NCBI GenBank assembly: GCA_023653785.1
Contig: JAMKCH010001700.1
Location: 26,231 to 90,230 of the forward strand
Direction: 5' to 3'
Origin: Ophioderma brevispina
Lineage: Eukaryota; Echinodermata; Ophiuroidea; Amphilepidida; Ophiodermatidae
DNA: 64,000 bases
The notes under the pieces were generated by a model. The model was not told the DNA's origin and did no database searches. It was given only the letters and a program-made list of their open reading frames with translations. The first letter of the stretch is position 1; each line of letters begins with the position of its first letter. The translations under genes and the position numbers were made by a program. Positions 22,950-33,134 of the stretch are shown here, in pieces.

Positions 22950-24800
22950 AAAGTAGAGAGCGCAATATTTTTGTGGAAAAGTATATGAGTACTTGACAAG
23001 GCATTTTTATTTCTGTGAGAGAGAATCTTTAAAATGCTAAATGTTTTAACTTTTTAACTTTTTTGGATGTTGTTAAAGAAGAGTACACTAGCTACATGTA
23101 CATATGGCTACACAACATACGCTTTCAGTTGGAATAACCGAGAGCAAATTATCATATTTGTGAATTAAACCATCTCTTCGTATTTCGTCGTATCAGATTA
23201 CCTAATTTGTGTCCAAATTTTGACTGTGATACTCTATTAATTCAGTCCTTTGGCTGCGATTGCAATATATCTTTGACTGCAAGATTACTTTCAATTGTTT
23301 TATGCAACATTAATTATAAACTATTTTCGACCGAAATCAAAATATATACTAAAGGTTAATAAACAAAATAAAAAACCAACATATTAACAACGAAACTCCT
23401 CGGTATATTAAAAGCTAAGTGTGTTTGTAGTTTATTTGAAACATTGTGTGAGCTGTGATTGGCATTCCATTAGTAAATGAATCAATTGGATCTAACCACT
23501 ACCTCTGCCGTTTGATTTGAGATAGACGTAGTAAAGAGGAAATTGTGTAAGGGACGTTTTGTTCAGTCTAATTAAGATGTCCCTTTAAATTGATGTGGCA
23601 GCAAGGTTAAACTGTTGAATTAAAAAATGACAAATGACTGTGGTGCATGTTATTACCTATTCAATTGTAACCTTGGGCAATGATAAAGTATGCTGTGTTC
23701 GGTGGAATCTCTGTCACCAGTTAAGTAGCAAATATTAATACTGTTTTACAGATCATTTTTAGTAGGCCTGGTTGAGTATTTAAGTCAGAATTTACCGAAA
23801 GTGCAATGATTTTTCCATGTCATCGCCTTGTTTAGCCTAAGGACATGAAGGAGTTGTGGGATACTCGAAACAGGAGGCTCTTCTTCTCTGATAAAAACCG
23901 TACCCTTAAGAGTTTACGAGCGGAGCGGAGACAGTATAACGAAAGCGTCGTAATCAGATAATCAAGTGGACAGAATTTAGGAAAGCCATACAAGTGGCAT
24001 GAATAGAGGCAATATTCCAAGATAGTAATGCCAATATAAAACATATGTATCGGATAAGGACACATACTACTTTTGTTTTGCTCTGTAACGATAAACGAAC
24101 CAATCGGACATTGGATAGTCTTAGATTGCGTGTTCACCCAATTCATCAAATTTTGCTTTCTGATTGGATATATCATTAAAAGTCGACCAAACTAAAAATA
24201 TTTAGATTGGATACATGGAATGGATAAATACGCGAAATGATCACAACCCCTGACAGAAAAATGTTGGCTGGCGGTTATATTCTCTGCTCATTAATAAACC
24301 TGGAAATCGGATGTTTTGTAACCAAATAATTATAGTAAATATATTTCCATCCCATTTAACGGGTCATTCACTAAAATTCCAACATGCAGGGCGTGTGTGT
24401 GAGCTTATTTGTCATGAGTGTATATAGTCAACTCCAAGGAATTCTGTCCTCCAGAGCTATATCAAGATAGATATTATTTACCTCTACTTGACTCAGATGA
24501 ATTTTTAGAAGCTTTAGAACCCATCCCCAAATATACACTGATTTGGAAATTGCACATTTATGACATAACTAGGTCATGTGACACGACTCCCCAGCATATC
24601 CCCAAAACACAGAAAATTCAAAATGTTTTTGTTTTATTAGCAGCAGAAAATCAACGGACAGAAATCATGATCTTGAAAGGTGTTTGTGGTGTTGCATTTC
24701 TTGTGCACTTTTTTGTATAAGTAACAATGTGGCTATACTACAGTAAAATGTTGCATGCATTATGGGGGTTTGGTTTAACTACCTCATTTATTTTGTCTTT
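22950..24800. other. Unannotated AT-rich sequence
   Basis: No gene or repeat recognised. The 114-codon minus ORF at 23832-24176 and the 100-codon plus ORF at 24418-24720 are within the length expected by chance and have no recognised domain. Confidence 0.4.
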
Positions 24801-25202
24801 GAAACAGTGGCGTAACGGCCTGCCCGCTCTGATGGGGCGGCAACATTATTTCCCCTCTTGGAATTGTTCCCTCTATATGGGGGTTGAAATGCTAATTTTT
24901 CTTTCAGTTCAGCGGGCTAAAAAACGCCTGATTTAAGCATGATTTTTGGAAATTTTTTTTTCCGTCCCCCAAAGTCGTCAGGGTGGCACTGTGCCCACTG
25001 CCCCCCCCGCCCCCGCCTTTACGTCGTCAAGCGTAACCTGCTTTTATGTGTGGGGTTAAGGAGGCATGAATGTGGAAGGATAGTAGTTCGGAAGGCAAAA
25101 GAAAGTCATGCAAAGACGTAAGAAAATGCGGGAGTTGCTGAAATAATAAGTTATGGTGCCACTGCTTGGAAAACTAACTTGTGCGGTTACTGTATGCCTC
25201 CT

Positions 25203-25524
25203 CCCGGGGGGCTTACTCAACTAGTTTTCGGTAGGGATGGTGCGGGGGCGGGTGCGGGGCCCGAATTTTGGGGGCTTGGGAACGGGCGTTGGAACGACAT
25301 TTTGAAAGTTGGGCCTTTGGAACTGAAATTGGCTAAAATTTAGCTTCTGAGGCAAACATTTTCCCAAGGGGACCCTAAAGAACTGATTCTGCTTCTAAAC
25401 AACTGGACCCCTTAGAACTGGCTGGATAGGTGCGAAATAGGGTCTGACAGGCCTCAATACCCCGTACCTCTTTTTTTTTTTTGTTTTTTGTTTTCCCCTA
25501 TTGTTCAGTAACCCCCCACCCCGG
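25203..25524. mobile_element. Second G-run-ended element
   Basis: Left end CCCGGGGGGCTTACTCAAC. The right end, reversed, reads CCGGGGTGGGGGGTTACTGAAC-like, giving short inverted ends. A GCCTCC hexamer sits just outside each end (25196-25201 and 25528-25533). The interior is unusually G-rich for the window, with recurring TGGAAC / GGGACC words. It shares the terminal style of 14487-14922 but not its interior. Confidence 0.5.
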
Positions 25525-25539
25525 TTAGCCTCCATCTTA

Positions 25540-27570
25540 AAATAAGTTCTGTATGAAGTGTGTACAAACCCACTTTAGACAGCTGTAATCAAAACACTCT
25601 ATGTACACCTTCAGTTCAACTGTAATTTTCAAGGATCTTTTGGTTCATCGGACCTAGTCTTAACAGAAGGGTCTAAACTGAGGCCGGTTTTACCTATGTA
25701 TATTTTAGGTTTCAATGCCCCCATGACCCCTAATCTATTACTTAGAATGTCGATGAATATCACTGATTTTAATAAGGGTTCATTTCTCAGTTTAATGTCA
25801 TTAGACTTAAGACGTTTGGCCATAGACTTTAAACGGAGCACATAAATCTGAAAAAAAAGGACTAAGTAAGGAAAGGAAAATTCAGACGTTGAGTAATAAC
25901 AACAACGGTATATCCTTACTCTAAACCCAAAGCTCAGTTACCCCGTGGTATCTGATTTAAGTACCAATTTTTCCTCGTCGATTGGAATCAAGATGTGGGC
26001 TGGTCATTGGTCTGCCATTGAGTGGATTGCTCTCTTTGATGTTGATTTCCGTTGCATTCCCATATGACGAATATCCGTCAAAAAAGATTGCATCCGTACG
26101 TTCTGATAATATCCTATTCAAGGGTGATGAGGTGCAAAGAGGCGGTACCTCTTGGGATATTTTTCTTTTTACCAATTTTATCTATATTTTTCAACTTATG
26201 TGTTTGATTGTGAATATGGAAATTCTGCCATCTTTTGTTCGCAATTTCTTTTCCTAGGTATTGTATGTCAATTTATTTAAAGATGAAACCTAGCAACCAC
26301 GCTAAATCTAATTAAAATCAACCACTTGTTTTACCTACTGCAATAAGACTGTGCCTGCCGTTTTATTTCAACATGTATTACAGTATTTTTAATATTGGGG
26401 CTTAACTCACTAATCCCGCTGTTTCTAAGCTCGGAAATATCACCATTGTAACCTTATTACGCCTTAAGGGTCGGAATTCTAATATTTAGATTTATTTTGA
26501 CGGGATATGTTTTTTGTTAAATGCCAATTTTACTTTCTAAAATTTTAAACTGTATCATATAGCCAAGTGTTTAATACAAGGTACGTTTTCTTTAAAAAAA
26601 CTGTACACACTACACGTTTTGCCACTTTTGCCACATATGTAAACAGACTATAAATATATGATATAATACTTAAATCCGGCGCGCTTCGTCCAATTTGTTA
26701 CGGCTGCCAATTCAAATAGACTTAAAGATGTAGCTATATTACCTTTTATTCGTAGACATTTAGGAGCGCATCGTGTTATTTACAGTCATGTGGATATTTG
26801 CCTACTAACAGTTTTCATATGCATTGGCTTCAAATACTCAACTCTAAATAAAAAAGATACATCCAGCTTGTGGCAGCTATTCGAATTTTATTAAGCAAAT
26901 TAGTCAGTTGAAATTCAGGCTAACATAACTGCGTCCTGATTACATTTCAATAAATCCATCACGTGTCCTTAATAAGAAGTAGTAATCAGTAAAGGCACAA
27001 TTCAGTTCTTGATGGCTTGTATTTGGATTCTAATGTAAGACGCTAAGTAAGTTGAATGTATTTTGGATTGGTATGTCGACGATCTGTTTGCATGCGTGCT
27101 CGTCTTATCCCCGGGATCTCAGAAATAGCCAAGTGTTTGTCTGGCCCATATATTAAAATTATATATTAAAATTAGAACATATTTTAAATTACCGTAAATG
27201 GTCGTGATGGAATATGCCTAGACTGACGCGGTGGTTGATGGATGTGAAATTGATTTGGATATGTTAACATACACAGAGTGTGGTACTGACATCCGATGTT
27301 GTTTAAAACCGGATATGAAGTTACCAAAAATGATAATTAATGAGAGTGTATGTTCGTTTGAAGTTAGATCGACTTTCTTAAGTTCGAACTAAGAAAACAG
27401 TAGCAAAGTTAACTTTCAACTGACCCAAAACTTATAATAATTTTACGACGCTTTCACCTTAACACCATAATCCTGGATATGCCTATGAATGTAAGTTATA
27501 GGTCCACTATAATTATACTAACTTTTATCATTCAATATGAAAATCCATAATTCGCACTCACATAATTAAC
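25540..27570. other. Unannotated sequence with weak ORFs
   Basis: No gene recognised. A plus frame over 25982-26257 has one hydrophobic stretch (GLLSLMLISVAFP) followed by polar sequence, and opposing minus frames exist at 25629-25841 and 25957-26175. None has convincing splice sites. Confidence 0.35.
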
Positions 27571-27596
27571 CTGCCAAATTATAATTATTAATTCCC

Positions 27597-27950
27597 CAGA
27601 AAGCGTAAGGATTCATTTTTTTGTTTTTTGTTTTTTGTTTTGCGAAGAAGAAAATTCACTTGTAATTGTTTCGTTTTGTTTTGTTTTAGACGCAGATGTA
27701 TATAGTTGCTAGAAAATACGAATCGTTTTTTGAACTCTATTATGTGAACACTGAATGTTAACATAAGAACACAACCTTGTTAAATAAGGCAACGTGAAAA
27801 TCTTACCATTATAGTTACACTATTCTGTTATAAACCCCGTGCAGTGTGAGATAAACTCAATAACAGTGCAGTTAATACAATTATGACAAATTCATGTATT
27901 GGCCGTCCCAAATCTAGTTTTGCATAAATTTTAAAATGTCTATTTCATTT
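27597..27950 (+). repeat. Dispersed 355-bp repeat, copy 1, flanked by a 23-bp direct repeat
   Basis: From CGTAAGGATTCATTT to CTATTTCATTTG it matches 32779-33131. The copy is bracketed by TGCCAAATTATAATTATTAA at 27573 and again at 27950, which looks like a long target-site duplication. Internal landmarks are GTTAACATAAGAACACAACC and CCCCGTGCAGTGTGAGATAA. No A/B box or coding frame was seen. Confidence 0.75.
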
Positions 27951-28129
27951 GCCAAATTATAATTATTAATTCTAATTACATTTATCATATATGGCAGCAC
28001 TATTAGCATCCTGGCGTTGGAACAACAGTGGCGAAACAGGGGTTATTTAACATGTCTAAGATAACTTGAACATTTCATCTTGGTACCAATATTGACCCAA
28101 TATTGCAAGGTTGGAACAACAGTAGCACC

Positions 28130-28310
28130 TTGCACTTTGCCATTGTGCCAACGATCATCCTCATATTGATAAACCTTGGACTTAGCCCTTGTGCCAACGT
28201 TCAACCCATGTCGATAAACTTAAGACCTAGCCACTGTGCCGATGTTCAAACTATATGACTTTGACATTGATCCAGTGTTTAACCCATATCGATAAAATCA
28301 TAGCCAATGT
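28130..28310 (+). repeat. Degenerate minisatellite, ~46-bp unit
   Basis: GCCATTGTGCCAACG, GCCCTTGTGCCAACG and GCCACTGTGCCGATG recur at about 46-bp steps, each followed by a TCAACCCATRTCGATAAAC-like stretch. About 3.5 units. Confidence 0.75.
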
Positions 28311-28540
28311 AATTCCAACCAAGAAGAATTGGACCAACAGAGAAACAAGGGATTTGCCCCGAGGGATTATCCGGTTGTCATTGACATTTGGTTCTAGCAG
28401 GTGAAAAAAACTTGACAACAATATAATAAATAATTATATTGATAATATAATTAATCATTCTTCGTTTTTTAAGGTATTAAGTGAAAAGCGCTTATTTATT
28501 CGGCTCCCAGTTGCCATGGCAAACAATGACAACATTTGTG

Positions 28541-28614
28541 AAAATGGTGTTTTCTTTTCGGAATGTCCCGGCGGCAAAATTTCGGCGGACATTCTTTCTA
28601 AACACCATTGATGT
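28541..28614. repeat. Hairpin (~30-bp arms)
   Basis: AATGGTGTTTTCTTTTCGGA-ATGTCC mirrored by GGACATTCTTTCTAAACACC-ATT around a GGCGGCAAAATTTCGGC centre. Confidence 0.7.
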
Positions 28615-29607
28615 AAGGCAAATAGTATGTGTGTTACATTTAAACAAATATGTAGTTACAATGATAACATTGACAACATGAAATGTGTGTGAAATCACTC
28701 GTTGAAAATTCCAGTTGAGTAATTCTCGTTGCACATCGAAAATTCATTTGTTACATTGCAGACTTATCAAAAAAAACTATAAAGTAACAAAGTATTGAAA
28801 CAAAGTCCGGTATATCTGCAGATATTGCTTTTGTTTAAAACCCATTAGGCCTCCAAAGCGAAAATGCAAAATATATTTACATTTTACAAAATTGGTACGA
28901 ACAGCACTAAGGCCACGCCTGCAATGTCCTCTTCATTTCCATTATGAGATTATGTAAATATAACAGAATACAGAATGTGCGCTAATATTACAGGAATACC
29001 ATTCTTTTCAATTCAAACCACTTTTAGCACTATTTTGTGGATTATAAAAAATAATGTGCAAGACTAATATTTAATTAGTCAAATAAGACACTTTGTTTGA
29101 CTAATTAATATTCTCAGTGATATACCATATTAAAGCCCTTATTGAGAAGTTTCGAAAAGTGTGTCAAATATTGTTCTGGTTGCCATGGTAACCACATAGG
29201 GTCTTTTTTGGCTTAATACTGAAACAACGATAACTAAAAGACCTAAATACCAATGGTACCAAACTTGGGTCGTTGAAAATACGCAGGGTACTATGAAACC
29301 CTGTTAATATGGTTGCCACGACAAACAAGAAGCGTACAATCAGGACATTTTGCACTATTATTTAAATTTGAAGCATAATTTTTAAAATCATTCATAGTGC
29401 CCTAGACCTAAGTGCGCTTAATATTTGTGCAAAATTTCATGTTGCTAAAAATCCCAAAGACATCGCTGGATAAGGAGAGAAGGAGGCCCTCTATAATCAG
29501 CACAGTTATATTTTGATTTGGTGTTTTACAACTACTTTATCATGTACGATATACACTTGTATCAAGAAAATATGAGAAAAATATGAGAAGCTTCAGGGGC
29601 AGGCTAC

Positions 29608-29775
29608 CTGGAAAAGGCAAAGCTTAGAGCTTGCCTCCATTTCAATGACCATTCTAGCCCAGGAGCTAGCAGACATTTGTAACACATCTCGAGTACAAAA
29701 GGTTTGAGTGATTAAATATGTAGACAGCCTGACAGGGACCCCTGAAACGTGATTCTTAAGTGCCGCAAATGCTGC
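29608..29775 (-). CDS. Candidate 56-codon exon, unknown product
   Basis: On the minus strand a long pyrimidine tract (GTCTTGCCCCCTCCCCTTAAG) ends at 29776. It is followed by 168 bp open in one frame (AAFAALKNHVSGVPVRL ... EMEASSKLCLFQ), ending CTTTTCCAG then GTAGCC. The length is exactly 56 codons, so an exon here would be phase 0-0. The GC content is higher than its neighbours. Against it: the donor is weak at position +5, and CTTTTCCAG is itself acceptor-like. I do not recognise the peptide. Confidence 0.3.
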
Positions 29776-31437
29776 CTTAAGGGGAGGGGGCAAGACAAGA
29801 CAAATTGATCCAATCGTGTTGAAAGGTATAGTTTGTACTATCTACAACGTGCAATTTAAGAGCTATAGACTAAAAATAGCAAAAATCAATAAAAAGGGTA
29901 AATTTCAGTTGTACGGCGGTCAAATTTTAAAGTTGCTCCTATTTGGATAAAAAATGGTGCAAATTATTGGTGGAGTTCATAAGATTAAATAGTTTTGACT
30001 GTCTAAAATGCTTAGTTACCAAAGTAGGGGAAACAAGGTCAAACCCCATTGAATGCAATGGACGTTGAACTACCCTAATTTTTAGTACGCGTTTCTTAAA
30101 GATTATCATTATTATTATTTATTATCTTTGGATAAAAGCTGGGTGAGGGAAGAAAAAGAAGTATGGCCGACCTTAAAATTTCGAGTTGGTTGATGCATTT
30201 AATAGTGAAATGTTTCAGTTTTGTAACAAATAATTCCAACCAAATATATGATATGTGAGCAGAAAAAATAAGAACTACATTTCTTTAAAAATCGGAGGGT
30301 GAGCGTTTTTGTACACAAATGTTTTGATTGCACAGGGTGAGTAAAAAAACATGACCCTGGTTGTGTCCGCCATTTTATATTTTTAAATTTACATAATCTA
30401 ACATACGTGATATCATCTGAAAGCTTTGTTCATTATCTTTAATTTGCTGCAAAAATCAATCACATCGGTTAGGTATAGACCGAGCTGCAGTCGTTTGCAT
30501 CAAGTAGTCGGTTTTACACTGTCCACGGGTTCACATTAAAATGAACAGCATTCAGCGAAGGAAATCAGAAGAAAAAATCGGGCTATTTATTGACTGCAGA
30601 ATAAATATGATGCTATTTCATCCTACAAAATTCTATCACAATTTACCATCGAAGCCCACCTCATCACTCATAATAATCATTTGAAAAATAAAGTAACTTT
30701 TTCATGTCTGTATTTTCTGAGAGTTGAATTAATCATACTAAATGAAGGAACAGACATCGGTGACAACCTTTTGAGGTTTAACGTATTGTGTATATTTGAA
30801 GACTAAAATATGACTTGAAAAAAGTGTTACAAATAAAAATTACCACTATCACTGGCTTTTACACCTTTAAGATACCACTTTATTTGACATAAACATATAC
30901 ATACCATACATATCATCATTTTGGTGGAGTCATTTGCTTAGTTGGCCGCCGTGCATTCAAATGGGAATCTGTGGATACACTGTTAAAAATAAACTTGTAA
31001 AAAAACAGGCATTTGACTGGCAACTGGGACTCACTACATGCAGAACGTAAAATAACTGGAGCCGTAAAAATACCAAACTATTGCAGGGAACGTAAAATAA
31101 CGGCGTAAAATCTCAGCTAAAACGTTAATTGTTTGGTTTTTGACTTGTTTAAACAATATTAAGAATTAAAACGTTATTACAATCCTCTGACCAAATTTTC
31201 ACTTTGAAGCTATGGCATCATAGGCTACAAACATTGTATTTACGTTACCACATGGTTGTAAAAAGTTATATATATTTCAGGCAAACAATTTTGAGAAAAA
31301 AAAGGCAATAAACAAAGGGAAAACGTGAAGAAATAAAGATTTAAGCACGTTTATACGCTTTGTTTTATATGGTAATGTACACATTCTAATGTCACCAATT
31401 ACTTAATCATCATTATGAATAAACCTAATACATGTAC

Positions 31438-31512
31438 AATACATAGATTCGAACCAGGGCCTTAAGATTACAAGTCCTAAACTTATCCACTACACTACAT
31501 GACTTTACTGAT
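31438..31512 (-). mobile_element. tRNA-derived SINE head or tRNA pseudogene (Thr-like), minus strand
   Basis: On the minus strand the A box TAGTGTAGTGG (31487-31497) and B box GGTTCGAATCT (31445-31455) bracket ACTTGTAATC, whose loop CTTGTAA carries the anticodon TGT (threonine). The anticodon stem is partly conserved, but the acceptor and T stems are not, so this is a relic or a SINE head. Confidence 0.5.
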
Positions 31513-31953
31513 ATCAGACGCTAAAATTAAATATATAGATTGTGCATTTTAATGACGTTACTTACGACGTTATTTAACACATTTTATAGGTAAAACATTT
31601 TCATAGTTCGTATTCTTACATTAAAAAAAAAGTATAAAAAAGCTCACTTATTTTACCTTTACGTAAAACAAAGCCATACAAATTTAAAGAGCTTTACCTG
31701 TACGAGCTGGATAATTAAGATCGGGATACCAATTTTCTTATAAAAATCGTTATTTAACGATCTGCAGATAATTTCACTTTGAGAGGGTTTTAGTTCACTA
31801 CAAAAATCCAACCGTACCGAAATATCAACATCGGAAAGGCAAGGAGAATGTGTGCAGAATGTGGCAGAATTACTTAACTAAATAATGTTGTTTGGTTATA
31901 GACAGAATCCCGATACATTAAATTCATATGATTGGATTTTGTTGCTACTGTGT

Positions 31954-32184
31954 TACACTGTAAAGTAGGTGTTTTTTAGAAAGTAAGGACAAAACAGTGT
32001 TTTGATCCTTGAATATCTTTAGACGCTGAACACATTCGATGCTAACACATACCCCAATGTACACTCTCAGTAAATAGAATGCATACGTTGTTCTGTGGAA
32101 GAGATTGAAGTGCGTAGGTTTAGAAAGTATGGACAAAACGGTGTTTAGACTGATTTTACCCCTAAACACCAAATTTACAGTGTA
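31954..32184. mobile_element. TACACTGTAAA-type MITE (231 bp)
   Basis: Left TACACTGTAAAGTAGGTGTT and reversed right TACACTGTAAATTTGGTGTT form close TIRs. Inside, AGAAAGTAAGGACAAAACAG and AGAAAGTATGGACAAAACGG form a direct pair. The 137-codon minus ORF overlapping it is a by-product. Confidence 0.85.
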
Positions 32185-32287
32185 GTGACACTTATCTTTC
32201 TGCATCTTTTGGTGCAATGAGCCCGTTACTTGATATTCCAAACTCGTAGTTGCAAATAACAGGCCGAATGGATTTTCGCTTAGATAA

Positions 32288-32734
32288 TCTATACTACTAA
32301 AATGAGATTTGTCTGTCTGTCTGTCTGCCCAGCTATGCGTTTCGTTATGCTTTGACATATGGGGCTGATATTTGGCATGAAGGTAGGAGGACAGGGCAAG
32401 AGTTTCATATATACCACCCTTGAAAGTTGTACATGTAACAAATTATTTTTTTTTTGGCCTTAGGGTTAGGGGTTTGTTAGTGTAGACCATGAATAAATAT
32501 TCCTGTAGAATTTTAAAGAGGGTAGATGTGAAACTCTTTCCGAGGACAGTCTAACCTTTGTGTGCAGGGGTTCAGAGTGACCCAAAAGGTCAAAGGTAAT
32601 CTAGAGGTCAATTTGCGTTGAAGAATGCCCTATGACACTTAAATTGGTCAAAATGACCGCCGACCTGAGCACAGAACAAATTCGAGGCCAACGGTCACAC
32701 GTAGATCAAAGGTCACATGGGGGCGAAACACTAG
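32288..32734 (+). mobile_element. Helitron-like non-autonomous element (447 bp)
   Basis: The 5' end reads TCTATACTACTAAAATGAG, the classic TC start, inserted after A. The 3' end is ACACTAG followed by host T, matching the CTRR-3' rule and the A|T insertion site of Helitrons. A (TGTC)n run follows the 5' end. No strong hairpin is visible just before the 3' end, and no Rep/helicase is encoded. The call rests on terminal motifs only. Confidence 0.5.
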
Positions 32735-32778
32735 TTTGACAAAACTTTCGAGCCATATTAAGCAGAATAAAATTCCAT

Positions 32779-33131
32779 TGAAAACGTAAGGATTCATTTC
32801 CGCGATAATTCTGTGGCTTCTTTGCGAAGAAAAAAAATCACTTGTAATTGTTTCATTTTGTTTTGTTTTAGACGCGTTTGTATATAACTGCTAGAAATTT
32901 ACGATTCGTTTTTTGAACTTTTATCATTATGAACACTGAATGTTAACATAAGAACACAACCTTGTTAAATAAGGCAACGTGAACATCTTACCATTACAGT
33001 AAGTTACACTATAAACCCCGTGCAGTGTGAGATAAACTCAATAACAGTGCAGTTAATACAATTATGACAAATTCATGTATTGGCCGTCCCAAATCTAGTT
33101 TTGCATAAATTTTAAAATTTCTATTTTATTT
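32779..33131 (+). repeat. Dispersed 355-bp repeat, copy 2
   Basis: About 90% or better match to 27597-27950 in the same orientation, 5.2 kb away, but without the flanking 23-bp direct repeat. Confidence 0.85.
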
Positions 33132-33134
33132 GTC

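Noticed and set aside
23832..24176. 114-codon minus ORF
   Set aside because: Length expected by chance at this base composition; no domain, promoter or splice evidence.
24807..25030. CAGTGGCGTAACGGCC start resembling a hAT-type terminus
   Set aside because: No matching inverted right end or 8-bp duplication was found; too short to call.
31945..32358. 137-codon minus ORF
   Set aside because: It runs through a complete MITE and into the Helitron-like end, so it is not a gene.
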